This document shows positions 1 to 8,229 of a stretch of 53,485 nucleotides of DNA, piece by piece. Every line of letters starts with the position of its first letter. Within the stretch, counting starts at the first letter, position 1. A program made the position numbers and the translations under genes. The notes below the pieces were generated by a model, which was not told where the DNA came from, did not search any database, and saw nothing but the letters and a program-made list of their open reading frames with translations. This stretch comes from Rhodospirillales bacterium 69-11 (GTDB lineage Bacteria > Pseudomonadota > Alphaproteobacteria > Acetobacterales > Acetobacteraceae), in NCBI GenBank assembly GCA_001898425.1, contig MKTV01000032.1, positions 176,545 to 230,029 on the forward strand. Direction: 5' to 3'.

Positions 1-311
1 CCGAGGTTTTCCGACGTCAGATCGTGTGTTCCGAGCGTCTGCGCGGCAGGCGCGGGATCATAGCTCTTCAGAAACGCCGAGAAGATTTTCTGTCCGTTGC
101 TCACGCCATGCATGAACATCGGGGTTTGATGGCCACCATGCAGCACGTCACCCTCGAGTCCACTGATCAGGATGGTGTCTCCGTCACTGCTCGTGGACAA
201 GCCGGCCTTCTCCGAACGTGTGGCCGTCGCGTCAGCAGCGAGGGCGGGGCCGATCGGGCCACCTGGGGAATTCGCCTGCGAGGCACTCGGTGAGGCAACG
301 CTGCCAGACAC
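1..311 (-). CDS. Hypothetical protein, 5' part only (runs off the left edge)
   Basis: The reverse strand is open for 103 codons from a GTG at 311 to the window edge, with no stop. The GTG has a good ribosome site (GGGAGA at 318-323, six bases upstream), and the first in-frame stop upstream is at 366-368. The residues read like a real soluble protein: after a Ser/Ala/Pro-rich stretch of about 30 residues comes SDGDTILISGLEGDVLHGG and then an amphipathic helix. I do not recognise the family. Base use is somewhat less GC-rich than in neighbouring genes. It lies downstream of scpB in the same direction, where many alphaproteobacteria have tatA; it is not TatA. Confidence 0.45.
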   Translation of the reverse strand, partial: MSGSVASPSASQANSPGGPIGPALAADATATRSEKAGLSTSSDGDTILISGLEGDVLHGGHQTPMFMHGVSNGQKIFSAFLKSYDPAPAAQTLGTHDLTSENL

Positions 312-562
312 GACGTCTCTCCCGGACCAAGCCGCGCGCGGCCCGCGCGCTGCCAGCGCCTCGATTTAGACCAGACTGCCGCCGAAGATGAAAGCAAGAA
401 GGACAGATGAGGCCATTCGGCCGCGATCTTACGGCTGATCGTTCCGGGCCTCTGGACGTTTCCGATCGCCCATCGTGGCTCATGCGGTCCGGCCGCCGGC
501 CGACGTTTCAGCGCCGCCCGCCGCCACGGCCCATCGGCGTTCATCGGCGTGCATCAGCGGTT

Positions 563-1486
563 TCACCCGCCTTCGCTCGTCCCCCGGACGTGATCGTCGC
601 CCCCCGGTCCCGCCTCCTGACCGTCCTCGCCCGGCACGTTCGGCGCCGGTTCTGCCGCGGACGCCTCTGCCGGCGGCGCCTCCGGCTTGACCGGCAGCGG
701 CGGCTCGACCAGCAGATCGTCCCGGCGGGGCAGATCGCGGATGTCCTGCAACCCGAACTGGGTCAGGAATTGCGGCGTGGTGCCCCACAGCGTCGGCCGC
801 CCGGGGCTCTCGCGGCGCCCCTTCGGCACGACCAGGTTCGCCTCCAGCAGGGCATCCAGCGTCTGCTGGGAGAGGCTGGCTCCGCGGATTTCCTCGATCT
901 CCGGGCGGGTGACCGGCTGGTGGTAGGCGATGATCGCCAGCGTCTCCATCGCGACGCGCGGCAGGCGACGGGGGACTTCGATCACCTTGCGCAGCTTCGG
1001 GGCCACGTCCTGGGCGGTGCGGAACTGCACCCCGCCGGCGGCGTCCACCAGTTCCACGCCGCGGCCGGCGTAGCGCGCGCGCAGGGCGGCGATCACCGCG
1101 TCAGGGTCCATCCCCATCGGGAGGATCTGCGAGAGCGCGCGCGGCAGGACCGGCGCGGCACTGGCGAAGACGAGCGCCTCGGCGACGCGCAGGGCCTCCT
1201 CGTCCGGCGGCACCTCGGCCGGGACGAGCTGCAACGGTGCGGGTTCCGCGGCGGGTTCGACCGGCGCCTCCGGCTCCGGCACGTGATCGACCGGCGCTTC
1301 CAGACCTGGGAGGTCATCGCCCGGCAGCGGTCCCGCCTCCTCCGGCTCTGTCTCGTCTGCCCCCGAGGCTGCGGACTCCGAACCGTCGGCATTCGCCTCG
1401 GCAGCCGCCACCGGTTCGGCGGCTGCCTCGGGTGCCTCCGCCTCAGCAGCGGTCGGATCGGGGTCGGGGTTTCGCTGGTCGCTCAT
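563..1486 (-). CDS. scpB: Segregation and condensation protein B (ScpB)
   Basis: A 307-residue ScpB, partner of ScpA and Smc in the condensin-like complex that compacts and segregates the chromosome. The first 95 residues are an acidic Ala/Glu/Pro-rich extension not found in short ScpB proteins. The tandem winged-helix core follows (ALVFASAAPVLPRALSQILP, then VAMETLAIIAYHQPVTRPEI and GRPTLWGTTPQFLTQFGL). The tail of about 50 residues is again Pro/Glu-rich. The ATG overlaps the scpA stop as ATGA (1483-1486), so the two are translationally coupled. About 250 bases without a convincing gene separate it from the left-edge gene. Confidence 0.95.
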   Translation of the reverse strand: MSDQRNPDPDPTAAEAEAPEAAAEPVAAAEANADGSESAASGADETEPEEAGPLPGDDLPGLEAPVDHVPEPEAPVEPAAEPAPLQLVPAEVPPDEEALRVAEALVFASAAPVLPRALSQILPMGMDPDAVIAALRARYAGRGVELVDAAGGVQFRTAQDVAPKLRKVIEVPRRLPRVAMETLAIIAYHQPVTRPEIEEIRGASLSQQTLDALLEANLVVPKGRRESPGRPTLWGTTPQFLTQFGLQDIRDLPRRDDLLVEPPLPVKPEAPPAEASAAEPAPNVPGEDGQEAGPGGDDHVRGTSEGG

Positions 1487-2280
1487 CCGCCCTCCTCTAC
1501 CGCGCCGTCCCCCTTGCCGACCAGGATCGGCCCGAACGCATCTTCCTGCCGCAGCTGCACCACTCCCCCGCGCGCCATCTCCAGCCCGGCCAGCAAGGTG
1601 CTCGCCAGCGCGGCGCGGCGCTCCGTCGGACCGGCCAGCGTCTCGGGCAGGAACTGTTCGAGCGTGGTCCAGTCGGGCAGGGAGCCGACCAGGCTGCCGA
1701 GCCGCCGCAGCGCATCCTGCACGGTCCAGAGCGTGAGCGGGCGGGGCCGATAGATCGCGGCCTTCGTGCCTCGCCGGATCGCGGCGAGATAGGCGCGGAC
1801 GAGCGACGGCATGTCCAGCGCGATGCGGGAGCGGTCGATCTCGGTGTGGTCCTCCGGCGCGCCGCGGGCGAACACGTCGAGCCCGAGTTGTGGCCGCTGC
1901 GCCAGCCAGGCGGCGACGGTGCGGATCGCCTCGAGTTCCTGCAGCCGGCCGGCCAGCGCGAGCGCCGCCTGCTCTCCCTCCTCGGCCGCATCGGTGCCCG
2001 CGGGCACCAGCAGGCGCGACTTCAGCCAGGTGAGCCAGGCCGCCATCACCAGCCAATCGGCCGCCAGCTCCAGGCGGACGCGGCGCGCGCCTTCGATGAC
2101 CGACAGGTATTGCTCGACCAAAGCGAGGATGGAGATCTTCGTCAGGTCCACCTTCTGCGCCCGGGCGAGGTCGAGCAGCAGGTCGAGCGGCCCCTCGAAC
2201 CCTTCGAGCCGCAGGACCAGGCTGTCGGGGGTCAGGCTTTCGGGCGGCGGGGCGGGATCAGAGGAGTCCGCCACCGACAT
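1483..2280 (-). CDS. scpA: Segregation and condensation protein A (ScpA kleisin)
   Basis: A 265-residue kleisin that bridges Smc heads and binds ScpB. The N-terminal helical domain carries the family signature LEGFEGPLDLLLDLARAQKVDL at about residues 25-47, then WLVMAAWLTWLKSRLLVP. A C-terminal winged helix ends near the GGVVQLRQEDAFGPI stretch. Its start overlaps the end of the M50 protease gene by 23 bases and its stop overlaps the scpB start by four, so three genes are packed as one transcription unit. Length is typical. Confidence 0.95.
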   Translation of the reverse strand: MSVADSSDPAPPPESLTPDSLVLRLEGFEGPLDLLLDLARAQKVDLTKISILALVEQYLSVIEGARRVRLELAADWLVMAAWLTWLKSRLLVPAGTDAAEEGEQAALALAGRLQELEAIRTVAAWLAQRPQLGLDVFARGAPEDHTEIDRSRIALDMPSLVRAYLAAIRRGTKAAIYRPRPLTLWTVQDALRRLGSLVGSLPDWTTLEQFLPETLAGPTERRAALASTLLAGLEMARGGVVQLRQEDAFGPILVGKGDGAVEEGG

Positions 2281-2989
2281 CGCTCACGTCGTGGCCGGCC
2301 AGCCAGAACACGGTGCGGAAGGCCCAGGGCAGGATGGTGCCGAGTGCGGCGCCGACCGGATCGAAGTCGATGAGGTGCGGAAGGATGAAGACGACCAGCA
2401 GCACGATGACGAGGCCCGCGCGCTCGAGCTGCGCCCAGCGGATGGCGAGCGGCAGCGGCAGCACGCCCACCGCGATGCGGCCGCCGTCGAGCGGCGGGAT
2501 CGGCAGCAGGTTGAACAGGCCGAGGACCAGGTTCGTCAGGATGAAGTAGAACAGGAACATGCCCACGAACGGGTGGGTCGCCAGCGCGGCATCCAGCGCG
2601 CCCAGGCTGTCGCCGTCGGGCGCGTTCGCGGCCGGCATCAACAGCGCGCCGATCCAGGCGAGCACGAAGTTCATCAGCGGGCCGGCGACGGCCACCAGCG
2701 CCATGCCGCGCCGCGGGTTCGGGAAGCGGCGCGGATCGACCGGCACGGGCTTCGCCCAGCCGAACATGAACGCCACTCGGTGGATGGTCAGGAGCTGGCC
2801 GAGCATCAGAAGGCCCGGGACGATGATGGTGCCGACCCGGTCGACATGGCGGATCGGATTGAGCGAGAGCCGCCCGGCGCGCCGCGCCGTGTCATCGCCC
2901 AGGAGCAGGGCGGCGTAGCCGTGCGCGGCCTCGTGCAGGGTGATCGCCAGGACCGCGGGGACCACGGCCAAGACGAGCTGGATGAGCAT
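2258..2989 (-). CDS. Site-2 protease family (M50) membrane metalloprotease
   Basis: A 243-residue multi-pass membrane protein. TM1 carries the zinc site HEAAH (HExxH, near residue 20), and the third ligand region NLLPIPPLDGGR lies near residue 170. This is the compact rhomboid-like S2P type without PDZ or CBS domains. Such proteins cut substrates within the membrane; the substrate here cannot be told. ATG at 2989 was chosen. A GTG at 2998 would overlap the nagZ stop as GTGA and add three residues. The position between nagZ and scpA is common in alphaproteobacteria. Confidence 0.88.
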   Translation of the reverse strand: MLIQLVLAVVPAVLAITLHEAAHGYAALLLGDDTARRAGRLSLNPIRHVDRVGTIIVPGLLMLGQLLTIHRVAFMFGWAKPVPVDPRRFPNPRRGMALVAVAGPLMNFVLAWIGALLMPAANAPDGDSLGALDAALATHPFVGMFLFYFILTNLVLGLFNLLPIPPLDGGRIAVGVLPLPLAIRWAQLERAGLVIVLLVVFILPHLIDFDPVGAALGTILPWAFRTVFWLAGHDVSDVGGGLL

Positions 2990-2994
2990 GCCGG

Positions 2995-3987
2995 TCACGC
3001 GAGGATCCGATCCCGCTCCGCTTCCAGGGCGGCCGCATCGATGGCGATGCGCCGCCATGCGGCCTCGGCGCGGGCGCGCGCCAGACGCGCCGCGGAGGCG
3101 CCGGCGAGCGGCGGCACGGCCGCGAGCAGGTCGGCGGTCGCCTCGAGGTCGCCGCGGCAGTAGAGGGCGACGTCGCAGCCGGCGGCGAGTGCCGCGGTCG
3201 CGAGGTCGGCCGGGCGCCCGGAAAGCGCGTGCATGGCGAGGTCGTCGGTCACCAGAGCCCCTTTGAACCCAATCCGCTCCCGGATGATCGACCGGATGAC
3301 GGTGGGCGAGAGGGTCGCCGGCCGCTCCGGGTCGAATTCCGGATAGACGATATGGGCCGTCATGAGCCAAGGCAGGTCCGCGTTCAAGATGAACGGCCGC
3401 AGATCGGCCTCGAGATGGTTCGCTTCCACCACCGGCAGCCCGTGATGGCTGTCCACGCGCGCCCGGCCATGGCCGGGCGCGTGCTTGCCGATCGGCAGCA
3501 CCCCGGCCGCGAGCAGCCCCGCCGCGACGGCGCGGCCGAGACGGGCGACGACGTCCGGTTCCTCGGACAGGGCGCGGTCGCCGATCACGTCATGGGCGCC
3601 GGGGATGCGCAGATCGAGCACCGGGGCGGCCACGAGGTCGAAGCCGGCGCCGGCGCACAACGAGCCGATCAGCGCCCCTGTGAGCCAGGCGGCGCGGATG
3701 GCCGCCGCGGGATCATGCTCGTGCAGGCGGCCGAAAGTGGCGGCGGGCGGGTGCGCCGGCCAGTGCGGCGGGCGCAGACGGGCGACGCGGCCGCCTTCCT
3801 GGTCGACCATCAGATGGGCATGCGGCGGCAGGACGGCCCGCAGATCGGCGACGAGGCGCGCGAGCTGGTCGGGATCCTGGACGTTGCGCCCGAACAGGAT
3901 GACGCCCGCCGGCGGGTGGGCGCGGAACAGCGTCGCTTCCTCCGCCAGGAGGCTCGGACCGGCGATGCCGACGATGGCGGTCTTCAT
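2995..3987 (-). CDS. nagZ: Beta-N-acetylhexosaminidase NagZ (GH3)
   Basis: A 330-residue cytoplasmic GH3 enzyme that removes GlcNAc from anhydro-muropeptides in cell-wall recycling. The family motif KHAPGHG is at residues 168-174, followed by the DSHHGLP loop that supplies the general acid. TDDLAM at 247-252 holds the nucleophile aspartate. Length and single-domain form are typical of NagZ. It lies downstream of the SPOR-domain gene with a 282-base gap filled by repeats, and its stop touches the M50 gene. Confidence 0.93.
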   Translation of the reverse strand: MKTAIVGIAGPSLLAEEATLFRAHPPAGVILFGRNVQDPDQLARLVADLRAVLPPHAHLMVDQEGGRVARLRPPHWPAHPPAATFGRLHEHDPAAAIRAAWLTGALIGSLCAGAGFDLVAAPVLDLRIPGAHDVIGDRALSEEPDVVARLGRAVAAGLLAAGVLPIGKHAPGHGRARVDSHHGLPVVEANHLEADLRPFILNADLPWLMTAHIVYPEFDPERPATLSPTVIRSIIRERIGFKGALVTDDLAMHALSGRPADLATAALAAGCDVALYCRGDLEATADLLAAVPPLAGASAARLARARAEAAWRRIAIDAAALEAERDRILA

Positions 3988-4110
3988 GTGGGGGTGGAAC
4001 CCGTTGCCCCTGTGCGCCAGGCCGGCGGCGATGGGCGCAGGCGCTGGGGCGCGCGGGACGCCGATGAGAGTGGAACGGGGCGACGCACCGACGGTGCTTC
4101 ACCCCCCTTC

Positions 4111-4187
4111 GTCATGGCCGGGCTTGACCCGGCCACCCCGCCGGCACGGTGCCAGTGGGGATGGCCGGCTCGACGGCCGGCCATGAC
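4111..4187. repeat. REP-like dyad A
   Basis: A long dyad with 11-base outer arms (GTCATGGCCGG at 4111-4121, CCGGCCATGAC at 4177-4187) and an inner hairpin TGGCCGGG / CCCGGCCA at 4115-4135. It lies between nagZ and the SPOR gene. The same end sequences recur at 10401, 12651 and 38672, so this is a dispersed intergenic repeat family. Confidence 0.85.
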
Positions 4188-4192
4188 GGTTA

Positions 4193-4256
4193 GGGGCGCC
4201 ATCGCATGCCGACGGCCGGCCGTGGCGATGGGGGGCGCCATCAGATGCCGATGGCC
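4193..4256. repeat. Direct repeat, 25 bp unit, period 39 bp
   Basis: GGGGCGCCATC..ATGCCGA.GGCC occurs at 4193-4217 and again at 4232-4256 with few differences, directly beside REP dyad A. It ends 13 bases before the stop of the SPOR gene (4270, minus strand). With the dyad it fills most of the 3988-4269 gap. No gene is seen there. Confidence 0.65.
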
Positions 4257-4269
4257 CGCCACCTCGCGA

Positions 4270-5127
4270 TTAGAAATCGGCCACCGAACAGCCGGCGCCC
4301 TTCGCGCGAACGCGCTCGCAGAACGCCTTGGCCTGGGCCAGGTCGCCGAAGCCGGCAACGCGCACGCGCCAGAAGACATGTCCGTCACGCTCGACCTTCG
4401 TGTAGGTCGGGCTGTGCCCGCCCAGCAGATCGGGCATCCGCTTCTCCATGCGCTGCCACTCGACCTTCGCCGCCTCCTCGGACGAGAGGGCGGCGAGCTG
4501 CACGGCGGCGCGGCCGGTCGTCGCCGGGACCGGCTTGGCGGCGGCGCGCGCGACCGGTGCGGCAACCGGCGCGGGTGCCGGCGACGGAGCCGTGGCGGCG
4601 ACGGGCGCCGCCGGGGTCGAAACCGCGGGGGCCGTTGTGGTGGGGGCGGCCGGCGCGGGCTTCGGTGCCGCGGCCGTCGCAACGCGCTGGGCCGGGGCCG
4701 TGGCGGCGGCGGACGGGGACGGGGACGGGGACGGTGCCACGCCGGCGTTGGGCGCGGTCAGCGCGGCGGGCGGGACCGCGGGAGCCTCCTGCGCCGCCGT
4801 GGCGCGCAGCGCCTTCGGGTTCGGCGTCTCGGGCGCCGGGGCGAGCTTGCCCTTGCCGTCGTCGCCCACGTCGTCGCCAAGGCCGGTGATCTGCATGCCG
4901 CCCGGGTTCTCGGGCTTCACGCGCATCGGGCGCGAATCCGCCTGGACCACCGGCACCGGGCCGGTGTGCCGGTCGAACAGCAGCGAGGCGCCACCGATCA
5001 CCGCCAGCACGCCGACGACGCCGCCGGCATAGATCATCAATCGCCGCATCGCGGGATCGAGCCCGCCACGCCGCCCGCGCCGCGGTACGCGATAGGTCGG
5101 GTTGGGGATGCTCAGATCGTCCGACAC
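4270..5127 (-). CDS. SPOR domain-containing inner-membrane protein
   Basis: A 285-residue protein: a cytoplasmic basic N-terminus, one TM helix at about residues 31-50 (MIYAGGVVGVLAVIGGASLLF), a long Ala/Pro-rich linker (90-215), and a C-terminal SPOR domain (about 215-285, ending RVRVAGFGDLAQAKAFCERV). SPOR domains bind denuded septal peptidoglycan, so a role in division or envelope work is likely. The linker contains an SPSPSPS run coded by a GGGGAC hexamer repeat. It sits between argS and nagZ, a usual alphaproteobacterial place. Confidence 0.88.
   Translation of the reverse strand: MSDDLSIPNPTYRVPRRGRRGGLDPAMRRLMIYAGGVVGVLAVIGGASLLFDRHTGPVPVVQADSRPMRVKPENPGGMQITGLGDDVGDDGKGKLAPAPETPNPKALRATAAQEAPAVPPAALTAPNAGVAPSPSPSPSAAATAPAQRVATAAAPKPAPAAPTTTAPAVSTPAAPVAATAPSPAPAPVAAPVARAAAKPVPATTGRAAVQLAALSSEEAAKVEWQRMEKRMPDLLGGHSPTYTKVERDGHVFWRVRVAGFGDLAQAKAFCERVRAKGAGCSVADF
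4709..4732. repeat. Hexanucleotide repeat inside the SPOR gene linker
   Basis: Four consecutive G(C/G)GGAC units, three of them perfect GGGGAC (4715-4732). They code for alternating Ser-Pro on the minus strand. Gain or loss of a unit would keep the frame and only change linker length. Confidence 0.7.
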
Positions 5128-5208
5128 GGTGCTGTCTCTCCTCGGGTGCGGGCTGGCCGGTCCACGCCGGGACCGGCCTCGGGCAACCCGAGACGACCAT
5201 CCGGCGCG

Positions 5209-6993
5209 TCAGCGCATTTCCTCGACGGGCTCGACGCCCATCACGGCGAGGCCGGAGCGGATCACCACGGCGGTTGCGGCCACCAGGGCCAAGCGGGCCA
5301 GCGTCTCGGCCGGCCGGTCCTGTTGCAGGAACCGCAACGCGGCATCGTCCTTGCCTCGGTTCCACAGCATATGAAAATCGCCCGCCAACTCATAGAGGAA
5401 AAACGCGATTCGGTGCGGTTCTCGGGCCAGCGCCGCGGCTTCGACGGTGCGTGGCCAGGCGGCCAGCCGACGGATCAGCGCGAGTTCCGCATCCGCGGCG
5501 AGACTGTCGAGCGGCACCGCCGCGAGCGCGGGTTCGGTGATCGCGGCGGGATCGAACATCTCGGCCGCGGCGCGCAGGACCGACCGGCAGCGCGCATGCG
5601 CGTACTGCACGTAGAAGACCGGATTGTCGCGCGTCTGGGCGACGGCCTGGTCCAGGTCGAACTCCATCTGCGCGTCGGCCTTGCGGGTCAGCATGGTGAA
5701 CCGCACCGCGTCCCGCCCGACCTCGTCGATCAGGTCGCGCAGCGTCACGTAGGTGCCGGCGCGCTTCGACATGCGCACGGGCTGGCCGCCGCGCATGACG
5801 TGCACGATCTGGCAGAGCACCACCTCGAGCTTCGTGCGCCCGTCGGAGACCGCCTGCACCGCCGCCTGCATGCGCTTGACGTACCCGCCGTGATCCGCGC
5901 CCCACACGTCGACCAGCGAGTGGAACCCGCGGTTCACCTTGTCCGCATGATAGGCGATGTCGTTGGCGAAATAGGTGTTGGAGCCGTCGGACTTGCGCAG
6001 CGGACGGTCCACGTCATCGCCGAAGGAGGTGGAGCGGAACAGGGTCTGTGGCCGCGGCTCCCAATCGTCGGGCGTCTTGCCCTTGGGCGGCTCGAGTACG
6101 CCCTCGTAGATCAGCCCTTGCGCGGCGAGCCCGTCGATCGCGGCATCGACCGCCCCCGACTCCGCCAGTGCGCGTTCGGAGCTGAACACGGCCTGCTCGA
6201 CCCCGATCGCCGCGAGATCGGTGCGGATCTCGGCCAGCATGGCGTCGACGGTGAAGCTGCGCACCGTGTCGATCCAGACCTCCGGCGCGGCGATGCCGCC
6301 GTCCGGCTGGGCGAGGCTGTTGCCGAAGCGCTGCGCCAATGCGGCACCGATCGGGATCAGGTATTCGCCGCGATACTGCAGCCCACCAGGCACCTCGGCG
6401 GCGAACTCGGCTTCGGACAGCGGCGTGCCGATCGCCTGCAGGTAGCGCCAGTAGGCCGCCCAGGCGAGGGCCGTCACCTGCGCGCCAGCGTCGTTGACGT
6501 AGTATTCCTTGGTGACGTCGTAGCCGGACTTAGCGAGCAGATTGGCGATCGCATCGCCCACCACCGCCCCGCGGCAATGGCCGATATGCATGGGGCCGGT
6601 CGGATTTGCGGACACGTACTCGACGTTCACCCGCTGGTCGCTGCCGATCGACGAATCGCCATAGCGGGTGCCGGCCTGCAGGATCGCCGGCAGCAGTGCG
6701 CGGAAGGCGCCGGCCTCGAGCCGGATGTTGACGAAGCCGGGACCGGCCGCCGCGGCCTCGGCGATTTCCGGCACCTCGTTCAGGAACGCGACCAGCGCGG
6801 CGGCAATCTTCGCGGGCGGCTGGCGGGCGGCCTTGGCGGACACCATCGCCGCGTTCGTCGCCATGTCCCCATGGGCGGGATCGCGCGCCGGGGAAACCTC
6901 GACGCGGGCCGCCACCTCCTCCGGCAGGTCCGGAACGATGCCGCGAAGCGCGGTCAGCACGGTCGTGCGGAGGCGGGCGTAGAGGTCTGTCAC
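5209..6993 (-). CDS. argS: Arginyl-tRNA synthetase
   Basis: A 594-residue class I synthetase that charges tRNA-Arg. In order: the Arg-tRNA synthetase N-terminal domain (about 1-110), the Rossmann catalytic core with the HIGH motif NPTGPMHIGHCRGAVVGD near residue 135, a KMSKS-like loop VRMSKRAGTYVTL near 410, and a C-terminal DALR anticodon-binding domain (FYVQYAHARCRSVLR to the end). Length is normal. It is the first gene of the argS-SPOR-nagZ-M50-scpAB series; 81 bases separate it from the SPOR gene. Confidence 0.97.
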   Translation of the reverse strand: MTDLYARLRTTVLTALRGIVPDLPEEVAARVEVSPARDPAHGDMATNAAMVSAKAARQPPAKIAAALVAFLNEVPEIAEAAAAGPGFVNIRLEAGAFRALLPAILQAGTRYGDSSIGSDQRVNVEYVSANPTGPMHIGHCRGAVVGDAIANLLAKSGYDVTKEYYVNDAGAQVTALAWAAYWRYLQAIGTPLSEAEFAAEVPGGLQYRGEYLIPIGAALAQRFGNSLAQPDGGIAAPEVWIDTVRSFTVDAMLAEIRTDLAAIGVEQAVFSSERALAESGAVDAAIDGLAAQGLIYEGVLEPPKGKTPDDWEPRPQTLFRSTSFGDDVDRPLRKSDGSNTYFANDIAYHADKVNRGFHSLVDVWGADHGGYVKRMQAAVQAVSDGRTKLEVVLCQIVHVMRGGQPVRMSKRAGTYVTLRDLIDEVGRDAVRFTMLTRKADAQMEFDLDQAVAQTRDNPVFYVQYAHARCRSVLRAAAEMFDPAAITEPALAAVPLDSLAADAELALIRRLAAWPRTVEAAALAREPHRIAFFLYELAGDFHMLWNRGKDDAALRFLQQDRPAETLARLALVAATAVVIRSGLAVMGVEPVEEMR

Positions 6994-7099
6994 GGTCTGT
7001 ACTCTCGCATGCGGTCGGTCCGGCGGGACGGGACCGGGTCGCGCGTTCTAGTGCAGAAACCGGCGGAGCGGGAGGGCGGAGGCGCCGATCCGTCGGCGC

Positions 7100-7417
7100 T
7101 CAGTATGGGTGCCAATAGCCATACTGGTCGTAATAGCCCTGCGCATAGGTGGGCGGCTGCTCCGGTTCCGCGGTGGCCGCACCCGTCGCTGCCCCCACGG
7201 CGCCGCCCGCGAGCGCCCCGAGCGCCGCGCCCCGGCCGCCGCCGGCCATGGCGCCGATGGCAGCGCCCGCCCCGGCCCCGATCAGGCCGCCCGCGACCGC
7301 GCGTTGGCCGGGATCATGCGGATCGACCACGTAGGCGGGCGGTGGCGCGGAGACCTGGACGCAGCCCCCGAGGGCCAGGACGGCGCAGAGCAGCGCGGCG
7401 GGTGGTAAGATCCTCAT
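7100..7417 (-). CDS. Glycine-zipper lipoprotein
   Basis: A 105-residue lipoprotein. The signal peptide ends in the lipobox LGGC (Cys near residue 19). The mature part has a glycine-zipper segment (AGGLIGAGAGAAIGAMAGG..GALAGGAVGAATGAA, about 42-82) of the kind that inserts into membranes, then a Tyr-rich tail YYDQYGYWHPY. Such small proteins usually sit in the outer membrane; the function is unknown. It is 59 bases downstream of tenA on the same strand. Confidence 0.8.
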   Translation of the reverse strand: MRILPPAALLCAVLALGGCVQVSAPPPAYVVDPHDPGQRAVAGGLIGAGAGAAIGAMAGGGRGAALGALAGGAVGAATGAATAEPEQPPTYAQGYYDQYGYWHPY

Positions 7418-7476
7418 GCGCCACGAACGCAACGGCCGGCGGGAGGTTGCCTGCCGTCCCCGGTGCCGGCGGCCGG

Positions 7477-8145
7477 TCAGGCCAGCTCCGGCCATGTGCG
7501 ACGCTGGTAGGCGCCGTCCCAGAACATCCACTCCCACTGGCAGCAGCGGACGAACGCCGTTCGCATGCGGGCCAGCAAGGCGGGGCTCGCCGCCGCGGCG
7601 GCCTCGTCGGTGATGGCGATCACCCGCTGCACCGCGGCGCCGTATGCCTCGTCCGCATAGGTGTCGATCCAGGCGCGATACGGGTTGTCGGGCGCCGCTT
7701 GCGTGGTGATCGCGCGGCCGACGTCCCAATAGAGCCAGAAGCACGGCAGCAGGGCCGCCACCAGCACCTCCCACGGTGCGTGATAGGCGGTGGCGAGCAG
7801 GAAACTCGTGTAGCCGAGACAGTCGGGGGTCGGCTCCGCGGTCGCGAGGCTCGCCGGGTCGATGCCGAACTGCCGGAGGTAGGTGCCGTGCAGCGCCTGC
7901 TCGACGGCCACGGCCTCCAGCGCGCCATCGGCGAAGGTCTTGAATGCCGCCCCCTCCCCGGCCCGCGCCGCCGCCAGCGCGAGCGCACGGGCGTAGTCGC
8001 CGAGGTAGAGCGCATCCTGCACGACGTAGAAGCGGAACCGATCGGGGTCGAGCGTGCCGGCGGCCAGTTCGCGGTTGAACGGCAGCGCGTGGATCGCGGC
8101 CCGCAGAGCGGCGGTTTCCGCCCAAATGTCTTCACAGAAGCTCAT
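7477..8145 (-). CDS. tenA: TenA-family protein (aminopyrimidine aminohydrolase / thiaminase II)
   Basis: A 222-residue all-helical TenA protein. The family enzyme hydrolyses aminopyrimidines to HMP for thiamine salvage. Seen: YVVQDALYLGDYARAL in the N-terminal half, the region with the catalytic-type cysteine LLPCFWLYWDVG near residue 135, and the C-terminal CQWEWMFWDGAY. Length is typical. No TPP-riboswitch core could be found upstream; instead a very strong hairpin lies at 8161-8207. No other thiamine genes are nearby. Confidence 0.9.
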   Translation of the reverse strand: MSFCEDIWAETAALRAAIHALPFNRELAAGTLDPDRFRFYVVQDALYLGDYARALALAAARAGEGAAFKTFADGALEAVAVEQALHGTYLRQFGIDPASLATAEPTPDCLGYTSFLLATAYHAPWEVLVAALLPCFWLYWDVGRAITTQAAPDNPYRAWIDTYADEAYGAAVQRVIAITDEAAAAASPALLARMRTAFVRCCQWEWMFWDGAYQRRTWPELA

Positions 8146-8160
8146 GCCGGTGCCTCGCTA

Positions 8161-8207
8161 GGGTGGAGAGCCGGCCATGATGCCATCAGGCCGGCTGCGA
8201 TCCACCC
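8161..8207. promoter_or_regulatory. Nested hairpin between tenA and the secreted-protein gene
   Basis: Three nested stems: GGGTGGA (8161-8167) with TCCACCC (8201-8207), AGCCGGCC (8169-8176) with GGCCGGCT (8189-8196), and TGATG (8178-8182) with CATCA (8184-8188). It begins 16 bases upstream of the tenA start and ends 22 bases past the stop of the upstream gene. No T-run follows. It could be a terminator for the secreted-protein gene, a tenA leader element, or a relative of the REP family (it shares GGCCGGC). Confidence 0.7.
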
Positions 8208-8229
8208 CGCACCGGGCGCACGCCGCCCG

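Noticed and set aside
24..293. Plus-strand ORF of 89 codons at the left edge
   Set aside because: No ribosome site or family likeness. The reverse strand carries a better open frame with a strong ribosome site.
8146..8229. TPP riboswitch upstream of tenA
   Set aside because: The CUGAGA and ACCUGAUCUGG core elements are absent. The region is filled by a nested hairpin instead.
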